Assembly (NCBI GenBank): GCA_021324115.1 | Contig: JAJPJS010000018.1 | Location: forward strand, 83,870-147,869 | Reading direction: 5' to 3' | DNA length: 64,000 nucleotides | DNA from: Nitrososphaerota archaeon | GTDB lineage: Archaea; Thermoproteota; Nitrososphaeria; Conexivisphaerales; DTJL01 | Shown: positions 27,320-36,814 of the stretch, in pieces | Layout of the letters: every line of letters starts with the position of its first letter | How positions within the stretch are numbered: position 1 is the first letter of the stretch | Position numbers and translations under genes: made by a program | Notes under the pieces: model-generated | Databases searched by the model: none | Seen by the model: only the letters and a program-made list of their open reading frames with translations | Told to the model about the DNA's origin: nothing

Positions 27320-28459
27320 TCACAGCGGAAACTCGGGTCCAAGTTTCCGCCTGCCCGCAATGCCTATCATTGCGGCAAGTATCATCATCAGTGCCGGAAG
27401 TGCAAGGGTGAGCGAGAGACCGCCAACCGCAACGTAACCAGCGACCGCCGGACCCAGGAAGGTGCCCAGACCGATCGATGACTCGAACATGCCGGCAGCC
27501 CTGCCTCTGTATTCTACCGGACCCACCACCATCTTGCTGATCGTCGCCGAATAGATGTAGCCTATGCAGGCACCGGTAAGGAAGGATGTAAGCGAATCGA
27601 GAGCGAAGAATGTGCCTACAAAAATTGCAGAAATCGGGAAGATTACGGCGATCGCGGAGAAGGACCAGAACATGTTTTGAAGACCGATTCTCTTCCTGAC
27701 GTTTTCGGAGAAGATGAAGGCGACCAGCCTGCCAAGAAGAAAGAGGGAAACGACTGTGCCCCACTCCAGAACGGAGAAGTTCAGAGTGGTTGCATACCTG
27801 GGGTAGAAGGTGGTTACTATCTGGGCTGTCACCCCGTACATAGCGGAGAAGTAGAGCGGAAGCAGGGGTATCCTTCTCCTGCTCGACTGTGAGAATTTGA
27901 TCGTCTGTGACTCGATATGTGCTCTGTGCGGGGCGGGTGTCAGTCCAATGAATAGGGCCCCGAGAAGGGCGACAAGGGAAGACATCGCCAGGGTGAACCG
28001 TATCGATGTGGCGAGAACTATTACTCCGCCAAATATGGGGGCGAAGGCGGCACCCACCCCCCAGGCGATGTTGAATCTTGCCAGGCCCCTGTAAGGGTCC
28101 TCACTGCTCGTGCTCACCAGCGACTCGAGTGGAGGCCAAACCATCGACCAGCCGAACCCTTCGACCACCCTCAGCGGTATGAATAGCACGGGGTTTGTTA
28201 TGAGGAAGTATCCTGCGCTAAGTATGCTCACGGTCAGTGTTCCGGCTATGAGCATTCTCTTTTGTCCAACTCGGTCCGAAAGTCTGCCCATGATGAATGG
28301 CATCACCACATAAACGATAGAACTCGCCCCGCCGATGATTCCTACGGTTTCGTTGTTTGCTCCCAGATTGTACGCCCTGTATGGTATGTAGATGGAGAGG
28401 GTGGTTAGCGAGACCTCGGCGAAAAAGGCTATTAAGGCAAGATTCCACGATTGCTTCAT
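27320..28459 (-). CDS. MFS transporter
   Basis: 379 residues with twelve hydrophobic segments. The loop-2 motif GRLSDRVGQKRML (major-facilitator motif A) lies near residue 58 and a degenerate second copy in the C-terminal half (GRLVAFIFSENVRKRIG). The family exports drugs or imports small metabolites; the substrate is unknown. Convergent with the YhfC-like gene. Confidence 0.88.
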   Translation of the reverse strand: MKQSWNLALIAFFAEVSLTTLSIYIPYRAYNLGANNETVGIIGGASSIVYVVMPFIMGRLSDRVGQKRMLIAGTLTVSILSAGYFLITNPVLFIPLRVVEGFGWSMVWPPLESLVSTSSEDPYRGLARFNIAWGVGAAFAPIFGGVIVLATSIRFTLAMSSLVALLGALFIGLTPAPHRAHIESQTIKFSQSSRRRIPLLPLYFSAMYGVTAQIVTTFYPRYATTLNFSVLEWGTVVSLFLLGRLVAFIFSENVRKRIGLQNMFWSFSAIAVIFPISAIFVGTFFALDSLTSFLTGACIGYIYSATISKMVVGPVEYRGRAAGMFESSIGLGTFLGPAVAGYVAVGGLSLTLALPALMMILAAMIGIAGRRKLGPEFPL

Positions 28460-28486
28460 TTTGGCATCCCTGAAACCAGAAAATGA

Positions 28487-29200
28487 TCAACTACGTTTCT
28501 GCTTAAGAACCACCTGGTTGTAGTAGTCGCACACGGGTCGAAGTGAACAGATGCTGCATCTGGGTCCGACGGGTCTGCATATGGTCTGTCCGAACCTCAC
28601 AAAGAGCTCGTTGAGTTCCAGCCAGTATCTTTTGGGAACAACCTTCATCAGTTCCGTCTCGGTCTGCTCGGGGGTCGCGGTCCTGACCAGTCCTATCCTG
28701 TTTGATATTCTGTGCACGTGTGTATCGACCGGTATAGCAGGATGGCCGAAGCCGTAAACGAGAACACAGTTGGCAGTTTTTCTTCCAACGGAGGGCAGGC
28801 TCAGCAGTTGTTCCAGGTCATCTGGAACCCTGCCCGCGTATTTGGATACGATTGCCCTGGATACTTCGATGATGTTCCTGGCCTTGACGTTGTAGAACCC
28901 CGCGGGCCGAATGAGAGTCCTGACTTTTTCTTCGTCGGCGTGGGCAAGTTCCTGAGCGGAACCGTATACGCCGAACAGGTTGTCCACGGCCCTGGTCGTG
29001 TTCTCGTCTCTGGTCCTCTGCGAAAGGATGGTTCCGATCAGAATTCTGAAGGGGTCGTCCTCCTCCCTTTCCTTGAGTTCGGCCAGGGCTGTGGCTCTCC
29101 TGTCGGAGGAGGAGTCCACCATGCGCCTTATCCGACCCAGGATCTGGGGGACACTCTTCTTCAATTCTCTTGGCACTTGCACCCTGTTGAGATTCATCAA
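28487..29200 (-). CDS. nth: Endonuclease III, DNA glycosylase/AP lyase
   Basis: 237 residues. Helix-hairpin-helix [20 protein letters not shown] carries the catalytic lysine, [13 protein letters not shown] the catalytic aspartate, and [17 protein letters not shown] the 4Fe-4S loop (C-x6-C-x2-C-x5-C). Removes oxidised pyrimidines. Its ATG overlaps the M20 hydrolase stop (ATGA), making a two-gene unit. Confidence 0.95.
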   Translation of the reverse strand: MMNLNRVQVPRELKKSVPQILGRIRRMVDSSSDRRATALAELKEREEDDPFRILIGTILSQRTRDENTTRAVDNLFGVYGSAQELAHADEEKVRTLIRPAGFYNVKARNIIEVSRAIVSKYAGRVPDDLEQLLSLPSVGRKTANCVLVYGFGHPAIPVDTHVHRISNRIGLVRTATPEQTETELMKVVPKRYWLELNELFVRFGQTICRPVGPRCSICSLRPVCDYYNQVVLKQKRS

Positions 29201-30369
29201 GCACCTTTGTCCAGCAGTCTCAGCGTGCTCCTGTACAGGATTTCTACACCATACTTCAGTGCATCTTCATCCAGGTTGAATGTCGGGCTGTGGTGAGGGC
29301 TGGCTATCCCCTTCGATTCATTCCTGACTCCGAGAAAGAAGTATGCTCCCCTTCTTTCTTTGGTGAAGTAGCTGAAATCCTCTCCCCCCATTCTAGGCGG
29401 AGGGTGAAGGACGTTTTCCTTTCCCAGGAGTTCTGATGCGACATCATCGAACACCTTTGCAACACCAGGGTCATTCTCCAGTACCGGATAGCCATCCTCC
29501 CAGTAGAAGTCGTACGAAGCTCCAACCGGAAGGCATACCCCCTTCGCAACCTTCTCTATCTCATCCTTCAGTAGTGCTTTCATGTCATCGCTCAGCGTGC
29601 GCACGGTACCCGTGAGTTCTGCCCTAGGTGCTATCACGTTGTCCCGGTACCCCGCATTGAAAGTCCCCACGGATATGACCGCAGGGACTACAGGGTTCTT
29701 GCGTCTTGAAATGACCGACTGCAGGTTGACGACGAACTGAGAGGCCAGTACGATCGCGTCTATCGTGTCGTGCGGCTCCGAACCATGACCCCCCTTTCCA
29801 TGAATGGTGATCTTGAACATGTCAGCGTTGGCCATGCTTGGTCCATACCAGACCTCCACCTTCCCAGTTGGTATCGTCGAGTCAGTATGCTGGCCGATTA
29901 CAAAGTCCACATCCTTCAGAACGCCTGCCTTGATCATTTCTATCGCTCCGCCAGGAGGACGTTCCTCCGCAGGTTGGAACAGAAGCCTTACGGTCCCTTT
30001 GAATCTGGTCCTGTCCTTGACCAGGAGTCGCGCGAGTCCGAGCAGCATTGAGATATGGCCGTCATGACCGCACGCATGCATGACACCCTTGTTTTCCGAT
30101 ACATAGTCGAAATGATTCTCTTCCACGATTGGCAGCCCATCCATGTCCGCCCTCACGGCCACCGTTCGCCCGGGTTCGGAACCCTTGATGTCCGCCACTA
30201 TTGCCGTCTGGGTGACCCGACTTGGGACAAGACCGAGGGATCTCAATTCAGACTCTATTTTGTTGGCTGTCTCAAATTCATTGAAACCCAGCTCTGGATG
30301 CCGGTGAAAGTGCCGCCTCAGCGACACAACATAATCCGAGACTTCGGCTGCGGCAAGTTGAGATGACAT
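29197..30369 (-). CDS. M20 family metal-dependent amidohydrolase
   Basis: 390 residues. [49 protein letters not shown] and [16 protein letters not shown] are the hallmarks of the M20D aminoacylase/carboxypeptidase branch; metal ligands are in the HACGHD and EERP motifs and the late APHHSPTF-like SPHHSPTFN. Hydrolyses N-acyl amino acids or similar amides. In this lysine-DAP-containing organism N-acetyl-DAP deacetylation is possible but the gene is not next to dap genes. Confidence 0.9.
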   Translation of the reverse strand: MSSQLAAAEVSDYVVSLRRHFHRHPELGFNEFETANKIESELRSLGLVPSRVTQTAIVADIKGSEPGRTVAVRADMDGLPIVEENHFDYVSENKGVMHACGHDGHISMLLGLARLLVKDRTRFKGTVRLLFQPAEERPPGGAIEMIKAGVLKDVDFVIGQHTDSTIPTGKVEVWYGPSMANADMFKITIHGKGGHGSEPHDTIDAIVLASQFVVNLQSVISRRKNPVVPAVISVGTFNAGYRDNVIAPRAELTGTVRTLSDDMKALLKDEIEKVAKGVCLPVGASYDFYWEDGYPVLENDPGVAKVFDDVASELLGKENVLHPPPRMGGEDFSYFTKERRGAYFFLGVRNESKGIASPHHSPTFNLDEDALKYGVEILYRSTLRLLDKGA

Positions 30370-30560
30370 ATTCTTTTACCCTGGAATACCATGGGCAGAA
30401 TGAGTCGAGCCTATAAGCGCATCGAAACACCTGAGCTGCAAGGCGGCTGCATAGGCGAGAAGCATAAGGCTGCCGGCAAAATCGCCCATCAACGTATTCA
30501 CACGGATGTGAAGGGGCTCTACGCTAACCTTTTGTGATCTCAAAAAATATTGGTTGCGAC

Positions 30561-30989
30561 CTACTTTGCTGGGAAAGACCAGTGATCGTGCACGATCTGC
30601 CATCTTGGCCCATGCTTTTCCCATACGGCTGTATGCCTGCCTGTTTCCTTCATCTTGGTGCCGTTTTTCAGCCTAGCGCTGAAGTCAATCGTGGAATGAG
30701 TAACTGCCACATTTCCCCACCTCATCACCTTGAAGTCGTCCTTCATGGCAAGCCTGCTTGCATTGGGAGGCATATTATCGAAGAACGTCTTCTTTACACC
30801 TGCAGCATACTCCTTCCAGCCAGTGTACTTGATTGGTGCGAAGTCGAAAAAGACATGGTCCGGGTCCTTCGAGTAGAAACGCGATGGCTTTGAAACGTCC
30901 TGTGATTCCCACGCTTTGTAAAGTTCCGTCACAAGTTTCTTGAATGCTTTTTGATCGGCCAGGTTCGACTTTTTATTTGAACCTTGCAA
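30561..30989 (-). CDS. SnoaL/NTF2-like protein
   Basis: About 142 residues of the cone-shaped NTF2 fold: FKKLVTELYKAWESQDVSKPSRFYSKDPDHVFFDFAP, a central YAAGVKKTF and C-terminal GRHTAVWEKHGPRWQIVHDHWS, typical of DUF4440/SnoaL_3 proteins. Function ranges from isomerases to binding proteins. The frame opens at 31052, but a TATA element TCTTATATACTG at 31010-31021 lies within it; TTG 30989 would be leaderless and is chosen. Stands alone. Confidence 0.75.
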   Translation of the reverse strand: MQGSNKKSNLADQKAFKKLVTELYKAWESQDVSKPSRFYSKDPDHVFFDFAPIKYTGWKEYAAGVKKTFFDNMPPNASRLAMKDDFKVMRWGNVAVTHSTIDFSARLKNGTKMKETGRHTAVWEKHGPRWQIVHDHWSFPAK

Positions 30990-31138
30990 CTCGGTGTGAA
31001 TTGATATTTTCAGTATATAAGAGAATGCTTGCCACTCTGATGAATACGTCAACAGACGAAGTGATTTTCTTCAAAGCAAGCACGCCCGGCTGTCTCATCA
31101 CGTGAGCATTTTCATTATTCCGGCTTCCGATTATGTTG

Positions 31139-31222
31139 CGCCGGGGATGGGATTTGAACCCACGAGGGCTTTCGCCCACAGACTTAGCAGGCCTGCCCCA
31201 TACCAGGCTTGGGTACCCCGGC
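31139..31222 (-). tRNA. tRNA-Ser (GCT)
   Basis: Class II tRNA: acceptor GCCGGGG/CCCCGGC, discriminator G at 31139, anticodon GCT at 31186-31188, long variable arm GTGGGCGAAAGCCCTC, T-loop TTCAAAT. No intron, in contrast to the other five tRNAs in the window. Confidence 0.95.
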
Positions 31223-31351
31223 CCATCTGCCCGTGTGAATCGGGAGTATTAATTACCTTTTCAGTTCTTGATTTTGACTCAGAGTTTTCAATTTTGAAAG
31301 GACCTGCTCCGCAGGCGAGCGTTCAGATAGATTATGGCCTGAATTCAGATA

Positions 31352-31684
31352 GACGACGGGCGACGGACCCTCCGGATTCCCATGACATACCCCCCGCTGT
31401 ACCAAGACAGCGAATCGCCCACGTAGACCCAACAGCGTAACCGCACCGCCTTAGTGCTGCTCCCTCCCGGGCCTGACACGTTTCGACGGTTCGGGGAATA
31501 GTCGCACTCCCTTCGAAGTGCCTTTTCCCTTTGCGACCACCCGTTGGGGCGCAGGTTCAGCTCCACCGGCTTGGCCTGGGCGAGAGGCATGCCATGTTAA
31601 CCTGAAGGTTGCTGGTCCTCGCTTGTAGCCGGTTTCGAGTATGGAAGACGGCTGGCCTCCCGACCCTACCCATCGCCCAGTCCG
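31352..31684 (-). ncRNA. ffs: Signal recognition particle (7S) RNA
   Basis: The minus strand contains GTCAGGCCCGGGAGGGAGCA near 31458-31477, the universally conserved helix-8 apical region that binds SRP54, with a GNAR-type loop. The ends pair to form helix 1 (GACTGGGCGATGG near the 5' end with CCGTCGCCCGTC near the 3' end), and the 5' Alu-like domain contains CGAAACCGGCTACAAGCG. A strong TATA element (ATTATATAT at 31700-31708) lies about 20 bases upstream of the inferred 5' end. Length about 330 nt fits archaeal 7S RNA. Ends are good to perhaps five bases. Confidence 0.92.
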
Positions 31685-31741
31685 ACGCCGCTAGACCGGA
31701 TATATAATGCTCTCTGACCTTGACTAACGAAACATTGGGAT

Positions 31742-32710
31742 TCAGGATACGGGGGTCTCCACCGGAATCGATGAAGCTGGAAAGGTGGAAAGAAGTTCGC
31801 ACGTGCTGCAAAGCTCCCCTGTCGAAGGACGGCCGCAGGAGACGCACCTGGTGGACTCCGTCCTGGACTGCCTGAACCTGTCGGCGACGCCAAGCGCTGA
31901 TTTCAGCATCATGTTCTTTATCCCTGGGTGTGCTTCTTCCAGTGAATTCAGGTATATTCGAATGCTGCTTCGTATTCCCTCATCCATGTAGGGGCAGTGG
32001 GTTGACTGCATTGGCAACCCCGAGGCAAATGCATAAAGCGCTGCTTCCTTCTCGTATATCTCCATAAATGGATGTATTCTTCTGACCTTGAATCTTTCTG
32101 ACTGGGACGTACCACCGAACCATCCGAGTCTCTTCAAGTCGCAGTTCATCAGGTTGATCATGAATGTCTGCACCATGTCATCCAGGTTGTGGGCCGTGGC
32201 AAGAACCTCTACACCAAGCTGGTCTGATGCGACGTCTATTGCACGCCTCCTGAAGGTTCCGCACATCGCGCACGAAGTTACCTTTCCCGTACGGGTATTG
32301 ATTGCCTGGTCCTGTGTGAACCCGAAAAGCTGCTTGTAACTGATCACATGGAGCGGCACGCCCAATCTTTCTGTCACAAGCCTCGCGTTTGATATTGATT
32401 CGTCCCTGTACCCATCTATCCCTTCATCCACCGTTATAGCAACGAGCTCGGAGCCATGCTTGGGGACGATCTTTGCCATGATGGTGAGAAGGCTTAGGCT
32501 ATCCTTTCCGCCCGATACAGCGACTGCTACCCTTTCGCCATGCTTCAGCATTCGATACTTCGATATCGTCCTCCTGACCTTGGATTCTATACTCTGCCTA
32601 AAGCAGGCCGAGCAAAGAGATTCGCCGGAGTACCGTCTGGTGTAGAATACCGGTCCGGCACAATTCATACATTTCAGAGTCTGCATCGCCTGCGAGAATC
32701 TATGCCTCAT
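31742..32710 (-). CDS. TtuA/Ncs6-family tRNA 2-thiolation enzyme
   Basis: About 322 residues. An N-terminal zinc ribbon CMNCAGP...CSACF, the PP-loop VAVAVSGGKDSLSLL that adenylates the uridine, the cluster cysteines in CAMCGTFRR and THCPYM, and a C-terminal zinc ribbon CVSCGRPSTGELCSTC. It thiolates U34 or U54 of tRNAs. The frame extends to 32764, but the TATA element at 32739-32748 lies inside; ATG 32710 is chosen. The sulfur donor in archaea is often a ubiquitin-like thiocarboxylate, which the MoaD-like fusion at 40642 could provide. Confidence 0.9.
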   Translation of the reverse strand: MRHRFSQAMQTLKCMNCAGPVFYTRRYSGESLCSACFRQSIESKVRRTISKYRMLKHGERVAVAVSGGKDSLSLLTIMAKIVPKHGSELVAITVDEGIDGYRDESISNARLVTERLGVPLHVISYKQLFGFTQDQAINTRTGKVTSCAMCGTFRRRAIDVASDQLGVEVLATAHNLDDMVQTFMINLMNCDLKRLGWFGGTSQSERFKVRRIHPFMEIYEKEAALYAFASGLPMQSTHCPYMDEGIRSSIRIYLNSLEEAHPGIKNMMLKSALGVADRFRQSRTESTRCVSCGRPSTGELCSTCELLSTFPASSIPVETPVS

Positions 32711-32738
32711 TCTTAAGTGGTTTCCTTGGGTGGTGGTG

Positions 32739-32748
32739 TCGATAAATA
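32739..32748. promoter_or_regulatory. Shared TATA element between the thiolation gene and a small membrane gene
   Basis: GATAAATAC on plus, GTATTTATC on minus. It lies about 29-38 bases from ATG 32710 (minus) and 22-31 from ATG 32770 (plus), so both genes could be transcribed leaderless or nearly so from a single TBP site. Confidence 0.45.
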
Positions 32749-32769
32749 CCCGCCCGGTCTCCAAGTTGG

Positions 32770-33048
32770 ATGAGCGTCAGCACATCCAATCTTACAGTGG
32801 TGGCTCAGCTGGGCGTCACCGCAAGAAGTATCGTGGCAGCTGCTTCAGGTTTCATCAAGTTCGTGCTGGAACAGGTGGTACAGCTGCTTCTGAGCATAGC
32901 TCTGCCCCTTTCCATTGCCATGCTGTTGCTCGGAATCACGCTATACTTTACGCACCTGAACCGCAGGATGGGGAGGGATTTCATTGTTCTTTCGATAGTT
33001 CTGGCGCTCATCAGCCAGTTTTTCAACATAGAGCAGCTCATTGCGTGA
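32770..33048 (+). CDS. Small two-helix membrane protein
   Basis: 92 residues: an amphipathic N-terminus, a helix LLLSIALPLSIAMLLLGITLYFTHL and a second DFIVLSIVLALISQFF separated by a short basic loop NRRMGR. Function unknown. The start is supported by the upstream TATA element. Its last 11 bases overlap the pelota gene running the other way. Confidence 0.6.
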   Translation: MSVSTSNLTVVAQLGVTARSIVAAASGFIKFVLEQVVQLLLSIALPLSIAMLLLGITLYFTHLNRRMGRDFIVLSIVLALISQFFNIEQLIA

Positions 33049-34093
33049 AGAGTTCATAGCGAAGCAGTGCTACGGCTCCCCCCATGTTGGTGATCTGCAG
33101 TCCAAGAACGGTGGTGGAGTCGAGAAGGATCACGCTTGCACCTGAAGCTTCGGCGGTGTTCGCCAGCTGTATGATCTTCTCTTCATCCACAGACCTGAAA
33201 AGGCCGTCGGATATGAGCAGGACGTCTATCGCTCCGGCGGCAGCGGCCCTTTCGCAGGAGGTGTAACCCATGGCGAGACGGCCATCATTTTTAGCAAGTC
33301 TGACATGAGCCTCATCTATCCAGTTCTTCACCTGGCTGTACTGGGTCCCCTCTCTCAGCTTCCTGAAGGACGGGTCGTTCAACGCCAGTCTCACCCCATC
33401 CTCACCCGCAAGGTCGTACCCTTCGATGACATTCGCCTTCAGGCTTTCCCCCATCAGGTTGGACAGCTGAAGCTTTGTCTTCCCCGGTCCTAACAGCACG
33501 ATCGTAGCGTCGACATGTCTGCCGGCCACGTCCCTTACCAGGTCCCTGACATGAGTCAGATATTGCTGTGTCAGTTTGGCGGTATCCTGTCGGTACATCT
33601 TGCCGGAAGCTTCCGAAGTAACCGTTCCGAAGTACTGCAGTGAAAGGCCGCGGAGAAGACCGACGCCTGCCTCCCTCGAATCCAAAGCCACGATGATGAC
33701 CGGGGGCACTTCTCTCCTTTTGGCCAGGAGTGACCTCAGCCAGCCGGGATAATCCTCCTTCCAGAGCGAGAACTCCGTAGAGGGGGTTATTTCCAGCGAA
33801 TGATAGGAACCTCGCTTCACCATTTCGCTGTTGCTGTCGACTATCTTTCCCTTTACCCTGAGCCTTCCCAGCTCGTTGTCAAATTTTATGTCTTCGACAG
33901 AAACCCTTACTCTGACCTTCACCCTCCTGCCTTTGTCAGGCCTGATGTAGTCCCCTTCGAGCTTCACCTCCCTCGTCGTCCAGGCTTCAACCAGGTCACC
34001 GGTTGAAATGATCCTCCTCACCGTCCAGAGGTCGTTTACATCGTCTGGAGTGATCTGAAGTGCCTTATGGCCATCCAGCCATCGGAAGTTCAA
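33038..34093 (-). CDS. pelA: mRNA surveillance protein pelota
   Basis: 351 residues, the Dom34/pelota ribosome-rescue factor homologous to aRF1. N-terminal Sm-like domain (TPDDVNDLWTVRRIISTGDLVEAWTTREVK), central domain (VVSVEDIKF... and ATIVLLGPGKTKLQL) and C-terminal domain ending with DVLLISDGLFRS and LDSTTVLGLQITNMGGAVALLRY. No GGQ motif, as expected. Ten bases after the DnaG gene, so likely one operon. Confidence 0.94.
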   Translation of the reverse strand: MNFRWLDGHKALQITPDDVNDLWTVRRIISTGDLVEAWTTREVKLEGDYIRPDKGRRVKVRVRVSVEDIKFDNELGRLRVKGKIVDSNSEMVKRGSYHSLEITPSTEFSLWKEDYPGWLRSLLAKRREVPPVIIVALDSREAGVGLLRGLSLQYFGTVTSEASGKMYRQDTAKLTQQYLTHVRDLVRDVAGRHVDATIVLLGPGKTKLQLSNLMGESLKANVIEGYDLAGEDGVRLALNDPSFRKLREGTQYSQVKNWIDEAHVRLAKNDGRLAMGYTSCERAAAAGAIDVLLISDGLFRSVDEEKIIQLANTAEASGASVILLDSTTVLGLQITNMGGAVALLRYELFTQ

Positions 34094-34102
34094 GAATGAA
34101 CA

Positions 34103-35284
34103 CTAGGAAAGACCGAGTGACGAAAATGTGTGAGCGTTCATCCCCGGCGGCACGCTGACGCTGTCGGGAACCTTGTACCCTATCAGTGTGGTCACACCAC
34201 ATTTCTTCGCTATATCGACGAGTCTTTGTGTTACGATTCCATCAAATATTACAGTCTTCGCACCGGAGAATCCTTCAAGCGAGGAAGCAAGGTCGCTTAC
34301 GGGCACCTTGCCCAGCACCTTCAGGTTATCGTCCAGCACGTAGGCCTCCAGTGAATCCTTCAGTCCTGGGAATATTTCCTTGACTTTTGCGTCCAGCTTG
34401 CCTTCAAGCTTGACCTCCAGCTTGACGGATGGCTTCTGAGGGGCGGGTCTGGATGGGGTCGGTTGAGCGCGCTGCCTGTGCTCCTTTTCGGCGCCGCCCT
34501 TTAGTATCTCCAGCATTTCTACGGGAGTCAGCTCCTCGACCTCTCTTCCAGGGGGAGCCCTCAGTATCTTCTCCACATTCGCTACCTGCTGAAGTTCCTT
34601 CGAGATGAGATCGCCACCCCTGTCACCATCCAGGAAGGCGATGGCGCGTTTCTGCTTTGTGAGCTTCACCACCGATTCGGGTACCTTTGCCCCTCCTATC
34701 GCAAGGGTGTTGTTTATGCCTGCCCTCATCAGGTTTATCACGTCCGCCCTCCCTTCGACGAGAATGACCTCTGAAGCGTCGAATATGCCAGGGCCGGCGG
34801 GCAACTTCTCGGGTCCGTATGAAACAACGCGTCCGGGCTTTATGGATTCCGAGACGCTTTTGACCGCCTCCTCGCCCTCGGATGCCGCCTTGGAGGACCA
34901 GACCTTCAAAATCCCCTTCGCCCTTTCTTCGATAAGCTTCCTCTTTGATGCCCTTACATCCTCGATCTCCATGAGCTGGAATTTTGCGGCGCAGGGACCC
35001 ACCTTGTCGACACTCTCAAGTGCAGCGGCTATCAGCGCGGCTGTCGAGATGTCCGTGGAAGCAGGAATGAATACCTCACCACTTGTTTGCGCATTCTTGG
35101 ATTGGAGATTTATCTCGATCCTGCCGATCTTCCAGTTCTTCTGCAGCTCATTCAGGTCCAGTTCTGGCCCGAACAATCCTTCAGTCTGACCAAAGATGGC
35201 GCCTATAACGTCGGCCTTTTCAACAACGCCGTCGATGGTAAACTTCAGCTTCACCATATACTTTACGACACTTGAATCGTTCAA
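34103..35284 (-). CDS. dnaG: Archaeal DnaG-like primase
   Basis: 393 residues. The N-terminal archaeal motif VVEKADVIGAIFGQTEGLFGPELDL and a TOPRIM domain (SEVILVEGRADVINLMRAG...AFLDGDRGGDLISKEL) are clear. In archaea this protein associates with the exosome and can prime in vitro. The start could be TTG 35284, leaderless from the TATA-like CTTAAAAT at about 35311-35318, or ATG 35257. A proline-rich linker precedes a less conserved C-terminal domain. Cotranscribed with pelota. Confidence 0.93.
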   Translation of the reverse strand: MNDSSVVKYMVKLKFTIDGVVEKADVIGAIFGQTEGLFGPELDLNELQKNWKIGRIEINLQSKNAQTSGEVFIPASTDISTAALIAAALESVDKVGPCAAKFQLMEIEDVRASKRKLIEERAKGILKVWSSKAASEGEEAVKSVSESIKPGRVVSYGPEKLPAGPGIFDASEVILVEGRADVINLMRAGINNTLAIGGAKVPESVVKLTKQKRAIAFLDGDRGGDLISKELQQVANVEKILRAPPGREVEELTPVEMLEILKGGAEKEHRQRAQPTPSRPAPQKPSVKLEVKLEGKLDAKVKEIFPGLKDSLEAYVLDDNLKVLGKVPVSDLASSLEGFSGAKTVIFDGIVTQRLVDIAKKCGVTTLIGYKVPDSVSVPPGMNAHTFSSLGLS

Positions 35285-35377
35285 TTTTTTTCAACTCTTT
35301 TGACACACGTAAGATTTTAAGCGTGATATCATATGGCTGGAATTCATATTAGATAACTCTTTTCCTTGATTTGGATT

Positions 35378-35779
35378 TTACTCGGTTGAGTATTTGTCCA
35401 GGTCTTCCACATGCTTTAGCTCACCATCCGTGACCGCCCTCAAAGCGTCCCTGAACCTTGAATCTGAAGCGATACCCTTGCCATGCATCAGCTTCAGTGC
35501 GCGAGCAAACATGTATCTTCCCTTCCTGTCGTAATCAAGAAGCAGAATCACCTTCCTCCGGGATTCTGCGAGTTGAAGGAACTGTGGAAAGCCACCCTGG
35601 GAAATTTCAAAGCAATCTCCGGTGAATCCAAAACCTCTGAGGGCCATGGTATCCTTTTTGCCTTCGACGACCAGCAGGGCACCATTTTCCACCTCCTGAT
35701 TCAGGTCGTGCACGATATTCTTCAGTCTGGTGACCATTTCGGCCAGCTCTTCCGGCCGGAGTCCTTTCTTTCGAGTCAA
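35378..35779 (-). CDS. Small TOPRIM-domain protein (UPF0292-like)
   Basis: 133 residues. ALLVVEGKKDTMALRGFGFTG provides the TOPRIM glutamate and VILLLDYDRKGRYMF the D-x-D. Resembles the stand-alone archaeal TOPRIM proteins related to RNase M5; the nucleic-acid substrate is unknown. Begins at TTG with a TATA-like AAATAAAAAATC about 27-38 bases upstream. Next to DnaG, another TOPRIM protein. Confidence 0.85.
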   Translation of the reverse strand: MTRKKGLRPEELAEMVTRLKNIVHDLNQEVENGALLVVEGKKDTMALRGFGFTGDCFEISQGGFPQFLQLAESRRKVILLLDYDRKGRYMFARALKLMHGKGIASDSRFRDALRAVTDGELKHVEDLDKYSTE

Positions 35780-35872
35780 CCGAGTCAGGTGGTTACCAGA
35801 GGATGATTTTTTATTTGTTTATTTATTGTATGAACTACAAAACGAAGAATAAAATTGTTGTAGATTGAATTT

Positions 35873-35945
35873 ATGCCCCGCCTCTGACGGCTTCGACATC
35901 ATCGTTTGGCGTGAGCCAGCTCTGGGAAGCTCTTTTACGGGGCAT
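35873..35945 (+). ncRNA. Candidate small structured RNA
   Basis: A 73-base segment closed by a perfect 8-bp stem ATGCCCCG/CGGGGCAT. Inside, GGCT pairs with AGCC and CCAG with CTGG, and CTGACGG opposite GCGTGAGCC could form a K-turn-like element as in archaeal H/ACA or C/D RNAs. A TATA-like GAATAAAATTG at 35847-35857 is correctly placed for the plus strand. No protein frame covers it. It is too short and irregular for a tRNA. The class is not resolved. Confidence 0.35.
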
Positions 35946-36000
35946 CGTGGATGCCTCATACTCGGCTAAATTGTTTTCTCGACAGGAAATTGTGCTCCGA

Positions 36001-36780
36001 TCAGAGGTAACCACGGCTGTTGACTGCCAGCTCCTGACCTCCGTCTATCGTAAAGACCTGTCCTGTGATGCTTGCACCAAAGTCACTACATAGAAAGACG
36101 ACAAGCTCGGCAACCTCATCGGGCGTGACCAGCCTTCCCGTCTTGGTGTTCTTGGTTGCCCACTCTTGTTCGTTAAGGTTGAGAAATGAAATCAGGCTTT
36201 CACCCATCCTGGTCCTGACGAGTCCAGGCGCCACCGCATTTACAGTCACGCCTGAAGGAGCCTCTGAAGCAAGGCTCTTTGTCATCCCGATCAGGCCAGC
36301 CTTGGCCGTGCTGTAAACGGAAAGAAAGGGGATGCCGTGAATCCCGGCGACGCTCGACAGATTAACTATCCTTCCCCAGTTGGAACCTCCAAATCGGGCG
36401 AGGTATTCTCTGCAGCACATGTAGGTACCCTTGAGGTTGACATCTATCTGCTTGCCAAGGTGCTCATCTGTGACACCGGTTACGGGTTCGGCTATGCCAA
36501 GACCGGCGCAGTTGACGAGTATGTCCACCTTTCCCTTTTCAGATGCGGCGTCGAATAGACCGGTTACGGTCTTCGGGTCTGATATGTCCCCCTTCACCAT
36601 TTCGCATTTGCCTCCCGATGACCTGATCGTCTCAGCTGTCTGTTTGGCCTCTTCGTCCCTCTTCCTATAGCCTATTATTGTGAAGCAGCCATTCTGCGCC
36701 AGCTTCACAGCTACGGCTGCACCTATCCCTCGGCCGCCCCCAGTTATTATCGCAACGCGCCCCTGCAGTCCAGGATACAT
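36001..36780 (-). CDS. SDR-family oxidoreductase (FabG-like)
   Basis: 259 residues. NADP-binding ITGGGRGIGAAVAV, VNCAGLG, the catalytic Ser in IVNLSSVAG and YSTAKAGLIGMTKSLA carrying Tyr and Lys. Acts on hydroxyacyl, keto-acyl or sugar substrates; the nearest match by pattern is 3-oxoacyl reductase. A role with the fatty-acid genes elsewhere in the window is possible but not shown by proximity. Confidence 0.9.
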   Translation of the reverse strand: MYPGLQGRVAIITGGGRGIGAAVAVKLAQNGCFTIIGYRKRDEEAKQTAETIRSSGGKCEMVKGDISDPKTVTGLFDAASEKGKVDILVNCAGLGIAEPVTGVTDEHLGKQIDVNLKGTYMCCREYLARFGGSNWGRIVNLSSVAGIHGIPFLSVYSTAKAGLIGMTKSLASEAPSGVTVNAVAPGLVRTRMGESLISFLNLNEQEWATKNTKTGRLVTPDEVAELVVFLCSDFGASITGQVFTIDGGQELAVNSRGYL

Positions 36781-36814
36781 CCGTTTCTGGAGGTTGCGCG
36801 CTGATTAATAACTT

